Source of the DNA: a virus
DNA: 35,594 bases
Virus record (IMG/VR): IMGVR_UViG_3300046005_000996
Location: 1-35,594 of that record
Reading direction: 5' to 3' (one strand)
Shown: in pieces, positions 6,679-15,182 of the stretch
How positions within the stretch are numbered: position 1 is the stretch's first letter
Layout of the letters: every line of letters starts with the position of its first letter
Notes under the pieces: generated by a model
Told to the model about the DNA's origin: nothing
The model's input: only the letters and a program-made list of their open reading frames with translations
Databases searched by the model: none
Program-made: the position numbers and the translations under genes

Positions 6679-8231
6679 TGGCACAAGACGAAAAGACAAT
6701 TATTAGATCATTACTTGACCCCAAAATAAAAATTGATAGACTTGAAGTTGAAGATGCTTTTGTTGGGACTAGCCCTAAGTTACCTGATAATAAGAAAGAT
6801 ACTGCAACTGGTCATCAAGTACAAAATGAATTAGGTGTTGATTATCCGTTTTTGTCTATTAACAATTACGTATTTGATGCTGATGAAATTAAGCTGTTTA
6901 AAATAGATGCTACTGAGTTTTTACCACAAGTAACATTTATGTTTACTTTAACTAAGTCAGACGCATTCAAATCTCAAGGATATCCAAAAGATGGCGATAT
7001 ACTTAATGTTTTTATTAGAGCAAAGAATAATGCGTTTAAGCCAATTCGTAATGACTATATTATTAAGAATGTATCTTCAGGGCCAGGAGGTAATGAAAAT
7101 GCTGGAGGAACTACAACTATAACCGGAGAATTGTTTATTCCTCATATTAAAGATGAACTTATTAAGTCATACACAGGTACTTCTTTTGATGTTCTAAATA
7201 AGATTGCGCAAGAATTAGAAATGGGTTTTGCTACAAATGAAACTTCTACTATAGATTCTCAAGCTTGGTTATGCGCTGGTAGTACATGGGAAGAATACAT
7301 TAATCATATTGTAGAAGCTGCTTGGAAAGATGAAAATAGTTTCTATAAGTGCTATATTGATGTTTACTATCATCTTAACTTTATTAACGTAAATAACCAA
7401 ATAGAAGGTGATGGCACAATGGCTGCTGGTATTCTTGACGTGACAATAGCTAAAGACTTCTTTAACAATAAAGTTGGTGATGTTGCCGCTGCTGAAAAAC
7501 CTGTAGGTAAGTTTTTAACTAACATGGGAAATATGTCAGGGACTAACATGTTTATTCGCGGGTATAAAACCAAGAATGAAAGTTCCAAGATAAATGAACA
7601 ATACGGTTACAAATATAATGTTCAGTTTTTTGATCTTAAAAGTTTAAAGTATTGGAATATCTTTGTAGACCCAAAAACTTCAGACGGCGCTGAACAGAAA
7701 AAGATTATCTTAAAAGGTAGAACTTTTCCAAAGAAAGATGATGAAAAGGACGCACAAGGAAGATCACCATCAGCAAGTGAATATTGGAAAACACAAAACA
7801 AGTTTGTTTGGAAAGGAATACAGAGTACTAATGTTCACGATAAGTATACATTTGCTATTGCACATAATGAAAGAAACCTTCTTGAATTAAAAAAGTTATA
7901 TCTTGAAGTAAATGTTGAAAGATGGAACCCAAATATATACAATAGCGAGAGAATACCGTTATTGCTAATTTCGCAAGCTGACCCAGTTAAAGCTGCAGCA
8001 GATGCTTCAAATAAAGATGCAGTTGCCAATGCTACGCCACAAGGTGCTGGCTCACAGCCGTCAATGGATCAATTTTATAGTGGGTTTTATATGGTAAATG
8101 GAATTATGTTTACTTATAATCAAGACGGACCTAGAAAAACTGGAGGACCTAGTGAAGGTGATTATGATGGACCGGCGTTCTTCCAAACTTTTGTAATGAC
8201 AAGACGAGAATGGCCAACACCGCTCGGATAA
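6678..8231 (+). CDS. Baseplate hub protein, gp27-like
   Basis: A 517-residue protein. Residues about 168-240 hold the hub signature seen in gp27/gpD-type proteins: TSFDVLNKIAQELEMGFATNE, cut here to its key positions (SFDVL, IAQELEMGF), followed by WLCAGSTWEEYINHIV, DENSFYKCYID and HLNFINVNNQ. Such hubs form the trimeric ring that joins the tail tube to the central spike. The gene starts on the stop of the LysM-like gene and lies two genes upstream of the OB-fold spike. The usual T4 27/5 pair is thus split by the 661-aa gene. No cleavage or enzyme site is visible. Confidence 0.65.
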   Translation: MAQDEKTIIRSLLDPKIKIDRLEVEDAFVGTSPKLPDNKKDTATGHQVQNELGVDYPFLSINNYVFDADEIKLFKIDATEFLPQVTFMFTLTKSDAFKSQGYPKDGDILNVFIRAKNNAFKPIRNDYIIKNVSSGPGGNENAGGTTTITGELFIPHIKDELIKSYTGTSFDVLNKIAQELEMGFATNETSTIDSQAWLCAGSTWEEYINHIVEAAWKDENSFYKCYIDVYYHLNFINVNNQIEGDGTMAAGILDVTIAKDFFNNKVGDVAAAEKPVGKFLTNMGNMSGTNMFIRGYKTKNESSKINEQYGYKYNVQFFDLKSLKYWNIFVDPKTSDGAEQKKIILKGRTFPKKDDEKDAQGRSPSASEYWKTQNKFVWKGIQSTNVHDKYTFAIAHNERNLLELKKLYLEVNVERWNPNIYNSERIPLLLISQADPVKAAADASNKDAVANATPQGAGSQPSMDQFYSGFYMVNGIMFTYNQDGPRKTGGPSEGDYDGPAFFQTFVMTRREWPTPLG

Positions 8232-8240
8232 AAATACTTA
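8228..8240 (+). promoter_or_regulatory. ATAAAAATACTTA intergenic motif
   Basis: The 13-mer ATAAAAATACTTA sits 6 bp before the ATG at 8247. An identical 13-mer sits 7 bp before the ATG at 33515. It overlaps the last codons of the hub gene. It may be a promoter of the TATACTTA type or an A/U-rich translation leader. Confidence 0.3.
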
Positions 8241-8246
8241 TTAATT

Positions 8247-10232
8247 ATGCAATACGCAGATAGTGTAACAAAATCTTTTTTATCATACGGTGTGCCTAAT
8301 GCCACGGTAGTAGGGAGTCTTATGTCTACATGGCAAGATCCTACTTACATGGGGTTTCAATTTAGATTAGTGCAAAGCGCAAACGGTGATACTGATTTAG
8401 ATGATTTACCACATGGTATTTTCTGCGGGCAATACATATCTCCACCAGCTCCAAAGGAAGGGCAAACACCTAATACCACTGAAGGATGGAAGCATAGCAA
8501 TAAATATTCTGCGTACAATTATCTAATTAATCGTGGCGAATACAAAAGAGCTGAGTACATACGTTTATTTGAACAAGGTTTTGAGGCTTTAGTTAAAGAA
8601 TGTCCTTGGTATTTTGTAAAAGTTTCTGGACTTGCGGATTCATGGAAAATGGACCCAGGAAATAACTTTAGAGGAAAAGATAAAAAAATAACTATAGAAA
8701 CATTAGAATCTATAGATATGAAAATAACATTTCTTTTAGACTGTTATCGAAAAGCTGTATGGGACGCTAATTGGATGAGATGGGCTGTCCCTGATCATAT
8801 GCGTTATTTTAAAATGGCAATTATAGTTAGTGAAGTGCGACCAATGAAAATTGGAAAGGGTGCCGCGGCTGCTGCAGTTAATCCAGGGCAAGACAATGCA
8901 AACCCAACACAAGATTCAAAACTTAAAGCATTAGCAAAAAAGGTTGGTGCCGCTGCACAAGAAAAAGCTATGGGAGCAGCAAGAAATTTAGCTGGTAGTG
9001 CAGGATTAGATATTCCTGGCCTTTACCCAAGGATAAGTGATAAAGACAGAGAATATGGATTACCTGATAGCGGTTCACCTTGGACTGCGGCTACATTTAT
9101 AAAATTTGAATTTGCACAATGTGAACTTGACGTATTTTCTGAAGCTCCTGCTTTCTTAGAATCCGTAGGAATTATTGGTGACACAATGGCAACAAATAAG
9201 ATTGTAATTAAAACTAATGTAATTAAAGAAACTAATGTATACGGTCTATTAGGAGCAATTCTTGATGATACTGCAGTGTGGCAAGATTATGGAAAAGATG
9301 CTGCAACAAATGCAACAAATGTTCCAGGTTTTATAACTACCGCATCAAGTGAATCTATCTTTAATCCTAATTCTTTAACAAATGATTCACAAAGATTTAA
9401 TAATCAAGAAGCATTTAATTCATTATATGGAAAACCTAGAAAAAGTTTATTGGGTCAGATTGGTGCTAAAGCTCTAGCTGGTGTAACTAGTTTTGTTAAA
9501 GACGCAATTAATAATAAGATAAACGGATTTTTACTAGGGAATGTATATGGTACTTCTCCTTTGGGTTTATTAGGATCCGCTCAAGACATTCTTAATAATC
9601 CTGCAGGTGCTATAGAAAACATATTGAAAAAACATAGTACACCAAACATTGGTAGGCTATTATCAAATAAAGTTGCACTGACAGGTAAAGAAATGAATTT
9701 GGTGCAAGGACTTATAGGAAGTGCTGGTTTAAGTGGTGTGCCTGTTGCTGGTAAGTTTTCTGATACAAACGTAGAACTTGTTGCGGCAAACACGCCTGCA
9801 GGGATTTTAGGTAATGAAGAATTAACTTCACCTGAACTATCAAACACTCCACCGGGTAAAACAATTTTATCCGCTGTTCCAAGTGACCAAGGTAATCCAG
9901 GTAAAACTACTTTTGACGCACCAAACATAAGCACAGTAATTGAAGGCAAAGCAGACTTAAATGGCGTAGAAGCAGCTGTACCACAAAAACAATCAACAAC
10001 GTTAACTTCATTTGCTGCGGCGGCTAGTGGTAACTCAAAAGCAAATTTAAAAGCACCAAACAAAAAACGAGCTACAAATCAAAACGTAAGTTTTGAAGGT
10101 GCAACAATTACCGGTGGTGATTTAGGAGAAGCTGATATGACAGCACCGCCATCAGAAAACATTAAATTAGGAAAAGCTGATATGACAGCACCAAATGTGC
10201 CACCTGGCCAATTAGGAAAAGTTAAATTATAA
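8247..10232 (+). CDS. Baseplate structural protein with repeat tail, 661 aa
   Basis: A structural protein by context, between hub and spike. Residues about 143-201 (ITIETLESIDMKITFLLDCYRKAV, key part ITFLLDCYRKAVWD, then PDHMRYFKMAIIVSEVR) and about 283-309 (FIKFEFAQCELDVF) look like tube-type beta-barrel strands found in baseplate tube proteins. The C-terminal third is low-complexity, rich in A, G, N, P and S, ending in a 15-residue repeat built on LG[EK]ADMTAP. It may be the tail-tube initiator or a second tube-like ring. The stop overlaps the start of the spike gene. Confidence 0.6.
   Translation: MQYADSVTKSFLSYGVPNATVVGSLMSTWQDPTYMGFQFRLVQSANGDTDLDDLPHGIFCGQYISPPAPKEGQTPNTTEGWKHSNKYSAYNYLINRGEYKRAEYIRLFEQGFEALVKECPWYFVKVSGLADSWKMDPGNNFRGKDKKITIETLESIDMKITFLLDCYRKAVWDANWMRWAVPDHMRYFKMAIIVSEVRPMKIGKGAAAAAVNPGQDNANPTQDSKLKALAKKVGAAAQEKAMGAARNLAGSAGLDIPGLYPRISDKDREYGLPDSGSPWTAATFIKFEFAQCELDVFSEAPAFLESVGIIGDTMATNKIVIKTNVIKETNVYGLLGAILDDTAVWQDYGKDAATNATNVPGFITTASSESIFNPNSLTNDSQRFNNQEAFNSLYGKPRKSLLGQIGAKALAGVTSFVKDAINNKINGFLLGNVYGTSPLGLLGSAQDILNNPAGAIENILKKHSTPNIGRLLSNKVALTGKEMNLVQGLIGSAGLSGVPVAGKFSDTNVELVAANTPAGILGNEELTSPELSNTPPGKTILSAVPSDQGNPGKTTFDAPNISTVIEGKADLNGVEAAVPQKQSTTLTSFAAAASGNSKANLKAPNKKRATNQNVSFEGATITGGDLGEADMTAPPSENIKLGKADMTAPNVPPGQLGKVKL
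10122..10230 (+). repeat. 45-bp tandem repeat at gene end
   Basis: Units begin at 10122, 10167 and 10212, each opening TTAGGA. The first two share 25 of 26 bases (TTAGGA[g/a]AAGCTGATATGACAGCACC), including an identical 17-mer at 10131-10147 and 10176-10192. The third is cut short by the stop. In protein this is LGEADMTAP, LGKADMTAP, LGKVKL. Confidence 0.85.
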
Positions 10233-11011
10233 TGGTAAAAGGACTCAGTAAACAAGATTTAATAGGTAAGATATTCTACGGTGAAGTTGTGGATAATAAT
10301 GATCCGCTTCAAGAAGGACGTTGTAAAATTAAAGTATTTGGAATCTTTGATGATATTCCAGACGCTGATATTCCATGGGCATCTGTGGGTGCTTCCAAGA
10401 CATTTGGAGGCGGAGCAGATGGCGGGTTTGGCGATATATCAATACCAAAAAATAAAGCAATTGTAAGACTTAGTTTTTCTGAGGGCGAATTATATAATCC
10501 AGAGTGGCATAGTATTGCATACATTAATCAAGCAGTTAAAGATGAGATTGCAGATTCTTATTTAAACTCACACGTTATTATGTATGACGAGGATGAGCAG
10601 ATGAGAGTTTTCTACACGCCGTCTAAAGGATTTGAAATTTACTTTAAGAAATCACATATCACAATTAATCCTGATGTAAGTATAACAATAGAACATGCTG
10701 ACTCACAAAGTATTATTGAACTTATAGGACCAGATTGTAATATCACTACACAAGCAAACATAAATGTTACAGCAGCAACTAAAATTGAAGAAACCGCTGA
10801 AACTTGTATTATGAACGGAACCAAGCTAACACAGCTAGGTCCTACAGGAAATTTTAGTGCAGTAGGTGCTGAACCTCTATGGGCATTCCTTAAATCTTTA
10901 TCCGCAGCAGTGGATCTTAAATGGCCTCCTTCACCTGGTGCAAATGCTTCGGCAGCAGCGGCAGCTGAAACTGCGTCTACTTCAAAAATCGTAACTGTCA
11001 CAGTACCTTAA
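10232..11011 (+). CDS. Baseplate central spike, gp5-type OB-fold and beta-helix
   Basis: A 259-residue protein. The N-terminal OB-fold (about residues 10-90: GKIFYGEVVDNNDP, GRCKIKVFGIFDD, IPWASV) matches the N-terminal domain of T4 gp5 and VgrG-type spikes. Residues about 140-200 are a run of short beta strands with polar alternation (ITINPDVSITIEH, IELIGPDCNITTQANINVTA), as in the triple-stranded beta-helix of spikes. T4 gp5's lysozyme domain is missing, so this would be a purely mechanical spike. The last 35 residues are Ala-rich and probably flexible. Located after the hub and 661-aa genes and before the 920-aa gene. Confidence 0.75.
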   Translation: MVKGLSKQDLIGKIFYGEVVDNNDPLQEGRCKIKVFGIFDDIPDADIPWASVGASKTFGGGADGGFGDISIPKNKAIVRLSFSEGELYNPEWHSIAYINQAVKDEIADSYLNSHVIMYDEDEQMRVFYTPSKGFEIYFKKSHITINPDVSITIEHADSQSIIELIGPDCNITTQANINVTAATKIEETAETCIMNGTKLTQLGPTGNFSAVGAEPLWAFLKSLSAAVDLKWPPSPGANASAAAAAETASTSKIVTVTVP

Positions 11012-11021
11012 TCAATGAAAC

Positions 11022-13784
11022 ATGGCAGATACAGCAGCAGAAGCGTTAATTAACGCAAGTAAACAACAAGCAAAAGTAATTGATGGAGTTCCTTATATGC
11101 CAACTGGCTATGAGGGAAAATCTTTGTCTGAACTTATAGCAGTAATGAATGATTCATACGGCAAAATAGGTAAGATAAGTGTAGGACAGAATGAAAATGC
11201 GGCAGATCCTAATTCCGATTTGAATGATAATGGGTTTACTACAAATCCGAGCGTGGTCAAAGATGTAAACATTACAGACTGCCCAGCGCCAACGGCGGAT
11301 ATCTTACCCGGCTATTCTAAAGAAGAAATTGAAAAAGTTGTTAAGCAGTCGTCAGAGGAATGTGAAGTAAGAAAAGCAACACCAAACATTTTAAGTAATG
11401 TTCAGCTGTCTGAAGCAATTGATGCTAAATGTGATATTAAGATACCTGAACCTGCTGCACCCGCAGAATTTTTACCTGACACGCCATTTGTACCTGCTCC
11501 TGAAAAAGAACCAGCAAATCCTCTTGCTCCACCTGCTAAAACACTTGTCACATTAAACACTGTAAAAGGATTGGCAAAGGCTGGTTCAAAAACAGCCGTA
11601 GTTGAAATTCTAAAACAAGTGGGTGACAAAGTTATGTGCGGAGAAACTATCATGCGAATTGGTGGACAAAATGTTAACTGCCCAGTTAAAGAAGGTATAG
11701 TTAAAGTTATCTATACTAAAAATAACGCGGCAAAAAATAATCGTTTATTTTTAGTCGAAGAACCTAACCCAGTTGACACTACGAAAAAAATCTTTGATGA
11801 ATCTGAGAATCTTAAGAAGAAGATTGATGAAATGATTATTCTTAAAGATAAACTTGGCAAAATGGAAGCTGAAGTTTGGACAAAGAAAATCATTTGGGGT
11901 ATTTATGAAGGCCAGTATCAAGGTTACATTGCGTACTATCAAAAATTTAATGATCTTATTACTCAAAGAACTACTCTTAACGATGAGTTCATTGCAAATA
12001 AAAAGAAATTAGAAGATCTTTTTTATACATATACTTGGACAACTAAAATAGAAGCAACTGCAACTGCACCAGCTACATCAACGAATAATTCCGAAAAGTG
12101 GATCTTACCAAACAATTATAACGCAAATAAGACAAAGCAAATAAAAGAATTACTTACAAGACAAGATGAAATCATTACAGCAATTAATACTGCAACATCT
12201 CAGCTTGACGCTGTACGGAGTGAGCAACCAACTTATTTTGCTTTAGATAAGTCTGCTGAGGTTAAAGCAAGTGTTACATCTGTTCCTTACACACGTGGTG
12301 TTAAAGGTTCGCAATATACACTTATTCCATTTACGTCAGGTGGTAAGTTATCTTCTCCGTATGTTGACATACTTAAAGGTCTACCTCCTATTATTAAACC
12401 GTTCACTAACGATATCTTATTATTAGATCGTTATTTTGATAGGTGGAGTGATACTATTAACACTACATTAACAGCACTACAGAAACCTATTTACATTGAC
12501 ATAAATCAAAATAATGCTTTTGAATATAGTAGATTAGGTTTAGTAGAAGGTTCAGCTACTGATTATGCATTTAACAGAAAAGGTGGTTCACAGCGCTGGG
12601 AAGGGAGCATGTGGCAAACTCGAGTTGATTTTTTTAATTCAGCTACATCAGTATCTAAAGGTATAAAACCTACTGATGATCCTGATGATGTTATAAAGAA
12701 AAGCGGGGATTTAAGTTCTCAAGAAAGAGCTTTACCTTTTACGATTGAAAAACTTGCAACTGATAATTTTAATGCTGTAGTAGAATATTGCAAAAACTTT
12801 GGATACTATTTATTAAATGATGGTTCTATTTTTATTCAGAACGGTACAAATAAAACTACAGAACTTGATAGTAAGAGAAAATCTCAACAAGATGTATTTA
12901 ATAAGATTTATAAAGAATACATTGAAACTCGGGACAAAATCACAGTTATAGAAAAATACATTGATGACTTTCCTCAAATAATTAGAGATTTAGCATCAGG
13001 AGGTTGTCAAATGCAAGGTGGTGGAGCGCCATCAGCAGGAACATTAGATGGTGAAAAAATTCGTATCATACCGTGGCCAGTAAAACCTGAACCTTTGCCA
13101 TTACCAGCAGATGCTCCTGAAGCTGATAAGAAAGCAGCAGCGGAAGCAGCGGCGGCAGGACTTCCGCCTGATGATGTAAAGTATAATGGAAATCCTCAAC
13201 CAAACTCACCACCCATTACAAATTTAAGTTATTGGAAAAAGTATTGTAAGAGAGCAACTACTGTAAATTTACTTCCAACATACTGGCCTATCGGTATTCT
13301 TATACCTACGCCAAGTGGTTTGATTAAGATTCCTATGCCTATCATCTGGACACCACTTGCTGTAGTGCCATCACCACTTGCGGTGATTGTAATAGGACTA
13401 ACTTTATGTGGAATATGTCCTGGCCCATTTATTTTTGTAGTGAATCCAGGGTGGCCGTTTCCTATTGGAATGGTTGCGCCAGGTGCATCTTGGTTTGTAG
13501 TTGGGAATCGTGGACCTAAACAAATTGATGGTGAAACTGCATCAGAAGTAAGCGCTGGTTCTATACCAACGGTTAACGTTCCACTTAAGTACACTAAGAA
13601 TGGACAAACTGTAAAAACTAATGTAAAAATTAACATTGGTCCTATCGTAACTAAATTACTTCCATTTATACAAGATGACTTACCACCGTTTGAAAGATTA
13701 ACTATGTCAAATGTAGTGTATCTTTTATATCTTGCAAAGTGGTGCAAGCAAGGTAAAAACACATACGGGTTCTTTACGAGCTAA
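11022..13784 (+). CDS. 920-aa baseplate-associated protein with lipoyl-like barrel and hydrophobic block
   Basis: A large protein closing the hub operon. Residues about 173-248 resemble a biotinyl/lipoyl barrel-sandwich fold: VVEILKQVGDKVMCGETIMRI, key part VGDKVMCGETI, followed by CPVKEGIVKVIY. The usual modified Lys is absent, so a structural role is likely. Residues about 255-330 and 620-660 are coiled-coil-like. Near residues 750-830 a long hydrophobic, Pro/Gly/Trp-rich block (LIPTPSGLIKIPMPIIW, VIVIGLTLCGICPGPFIFVV) could insert in a membrane or form a buried beta core. No family recognised overall. Possibly a spike-associated or tape-like component that meets the host envelope; the context supports a virion protein. 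Confidence 0.6.
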   Translation: MADTAAEALINASKQQAKVIDGVPYMPTGYEGKSLSELIAVMNDSYGKIGKISVGQNENAADPNSDLNDNGFTTNPSVVKDVNITDCPAPTADILPGYSKEEIEKVVKQSSEECEVRKATPNILSNVQLSEAIDAKCDIKIPEPAAPAEFLPDTPFVPAPEKEPANPLAPPAKTLVTLNTVKGLAKAGSKTAVVEILKQVGDKVMCGETIMRIGGQNVNCPVKEGIVKVIYTKNNAAKNNRLFLVEEPNPVDTTKKIFDESENLKKKIDEMIILKDKLGKMEAEVWTKKIIWGIYEGQYQGYIAYYQKFNDLITQRTTLNDEFIANKKKLEDLFYTYTWTTKIEATATAPATSTNNSEKWILPNNYNANKTKQIKELLTRQDEIITAINTATSQLDAVRSEQPTYFALDKSAEVKASVTSVPYTRGVKGSQYTLIPFTSGGKLSSPYVDILKGLPPIIKPFTNDILLLDRYFDRWSDTINTTLTALQKPIYIDINQNNAFEYSRLGLVEGSATDYAFNRKGGSQRWEGSMWQTRVDFFNSATSVSKGIKPTDDPDDVIKKSGDLSSQERALPFTIEKLATDNFNAVVEYCKNFGYYLLNDGSIFIQNGTNKTTELDSKRKSQQDVFNKIYKEYIETRDKITVIEKYIDDFPQIIRDLASGGCQMQGGGAPSAGTLDGEKIRIIPWPVKPEPLPLPADAPEADKKAAAEAAAAGLPPDDVKYNGNPQPNSPPITNLSYWKKYCKRATTVNLLPTYWPIGILIPTPSGLIKIPMPIIWTPLAVVPSPLAVIVIGLTLCGICPGPFIFVVNPGWPFPIGMVAPGASWFVVGNRGPKQIDGETASEVSAGSIPTVNVPLKYTKNGQTVKTNVKINIGPIVTKLLPFIQDDLPPFERLTMSNVVYLLYLAKWCKQGKNTYGFFTS

Positions 13785-13817
13785 GAACCTTAAAATTATA
13801 TGATCAAACTTCGCGGA

Positions 13818-13825
13818 TATATACT
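13818..13825 (+). promoter_or_regulatory. TATATACT promoter-like motif
   Basis: TATATACTAAAA stands 12 bp before the ATG at 13838 in the only real gap (53 bp) between the hub operon and the S1 gene. Same 8-mer and same spacing as at 2039 before 2059. Confidence 0.5.
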
Positions 13826-13837
13826 AAAAGCAAAAAT

Positions 13838-15043
13838 ATGGAACTAAAAAAACAAGACGAAATTTTCGATGACAACTATTGGGCAGTACTTGCAACAAAC
13901 GGCAAGTTAGTACCTAACACGAAACTGAGTAGTACAAATGGTGATAAAATCTATTGCCATGAATCATATGCTGAAGATTTATTTTCAGTGTATCAAGGAA
14001 TGACCGAAACGGCAAATAAAGAGCCTAAAGTAGGGGAAGTTTATAAACTAGTAGATGTAAGAGTCGGTACAAACCGAGAATTACTCGCAACACTGACTGG
14101 GTTTATAGATGCAACAGTTAATCTAGAGCAAGAGAAGAAATTCTTTCATATGCTAAACACAACTGAGGACGAACTTGTAGAAAGTTTGAAAACAGAAGAT
14201 GGTAAAAAACAATTCTGTTCACGTGAATATCATGTAAGAGTTGAAATGATTAAACCTTACATTAAGGTATCATTGTATGAAGGCCAGTTATCGCATATTA
14301 AACAAGATTTCTTTGGGCAGATTGGAAAACCAACGAATGCTTATTACGGAACTATCACGGGTAAAAACCAAGGTGGATTTATTATTGAAGTTCAGGGTAT
14401 TAACGGATTCCTTCCTGGGTCACTTGCAGCAGCTAATGTTGTTAGGGACTTTGATAGTATGATAGGAAAAGTTGTTCCAGTGATGGTTGAAGATTATCTT
14501 GTAGAGAGTAGTACATTTGTATTTTCTTATAAGAAATATCTTGCGTATGTTTTACCGACAAAAATTGAAGAACTTGATCTTGATGCAAAATACTCAGGAA
14601 CAGTTACAGGTATTGCAAAATACGGTATCTTTGTTGAGTTTGATGAAATCTTTACAGGTCTATTACATAGCAGTAAAATGTCGCCAGCTCTTAAGGAATC
14701 ATTCAAGAATTTTGAATTTAAACCTGGAGATGCAGTTGACTTCTGGATTAGAGAGATTACACCAGATAAGAAAATTATTTTGTCTGATGAAGATCCTTCT
14801 TTCCGTAGAAGAGAACTTGAAGAATTTAAAGACCAAAACGTTGGAATTATTCGTAGCGGTGAAGTTGTGTCAATTCAACCGTTTGGTGCATTGATTAAAT
14901 TACAGAAAGATATGGTAGGTCTTATTTCGCAAAAAGAAATTAAGATGAAAAAGAAACGTTTCAATGTAGGTGATGAAGTTATGGTCACTATTGAAAGAGT
15001 TCACAATGATAAAATTTTCTTAACATTACCAAGCGAAGCATAA
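13838..15043 (+). CDS. Multi-S1-domain RNA-binding protein (ribosomal protein S1-like)
   Basis: A 401-residue protein with at least three S1/OB repeats in its C-terminal two-thirds: from about residue 168 (YYGTITGKNQGGFIIEV, GFLPGS), from about 249 (YSGTVTGIAKYGIFVEF, GLLHSSKM) and from about 335 (RSGEVVSIQPFGALIKL, GLISQKEI, ending IFLTLPS). A degenerate fourth OB unit is likely near residues 60-135. S1 domains bind single-stranded RNA; bacterial S1 helps the ribosome load A/U-rich leaders. It has its own promoter-like box and heads a small operon with the zinc-ribbon and amidoligase genes. It is shorter than cellular S1 (about 550-600 residues, usually six repeats). Confidence 0.85.
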   Translation: MELKKQDEIFDDNYWAVLATNGKLVPNTKLSSTNGDKIYCHESYAEDLFSVYQGMTETANKEPKVGEVYKLVDVRVGTNRELLATLTGFIDATVNLEQEKKFFHMLNTTEDELVESLKTEDGKKQFCSREYHVRVEMIKPYIKVSLYEGQLSHIKQDFFGQIGKPTNAYYGTITGKNQGGFIIEVQGINGFLPGSLAAANVVRDFDSMIGKVVPVMVEDYLVESSTFVFSYKKYLAYVLPTKIEELDLDAKYSGTVTGIAKYGIFVEFDEIFTGLLHSSKMSPALKESFKNFEFKPGDAVDFWIREITPDKKIILSDEDPSFRRRELEEFKDQNVGIIRSGEVVSIQPFGALIKLQKDMVGLISQKEIKMKKKRFNVGDEVMVTIERVHNDKIFLTLPSEA

Positions 15044-15044
15044 C

Positions 15045-15182
15045 ATGGCAGAATGTCCAAGATGTAAAACACAATTAGGTTGCTTATGTCAACTTAAGTC
15101 AGCGTCGGACGGAACTGAAGTATGTGAAGAATGTATAGAGAATTATGAAATAAAATTAAGGGTAAAGCGAAATGAAAATTAA
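15045..15182 (+). CDS. Zinc-ribbon microprotein, 45 aa
   Basis: A short ORF beginning one base after the S1 stop codon: ATG at 15045, TAA at 15180-15182. The product has CPRC at residues 4-7, CLC at 13-15 and CEEC at 27-30, a treble-clef or zinc-ribbon arrangement of six cysteines, then a basic tail (KLRVKRNEN). It overlaps the start of the next gene by 11 bp, as expected for coupled translation. Likely a zinc-stabilised adaptor or nucleic-acid-binding peptide. Support is the cysteine pattern and perfect fit between two genes. Confidence 0.7.
   Translation: MAECPRCKTQLGCLCQLKSASDGTEVCEECIENYEIKLRVKRNEN

Noticed and set aside
9581-10063. 160-aa minus-strand open frame
   Set aside because: Antisense to the Ala/Gly-rich tail of a well-supported gene; its composition mirrors that gene.
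11540-11765. Functional biotin or lipoyl carrier domain
   Set aside because: The barrel pattern is present but the Lys to be modified is missing; kept only as a structural resemblance.
13229-13762. 177-aa minus-strand open frame
   Set aside because: Antisense to the hydrophobic block of the 920-aa protein; no leader or motif of its own.
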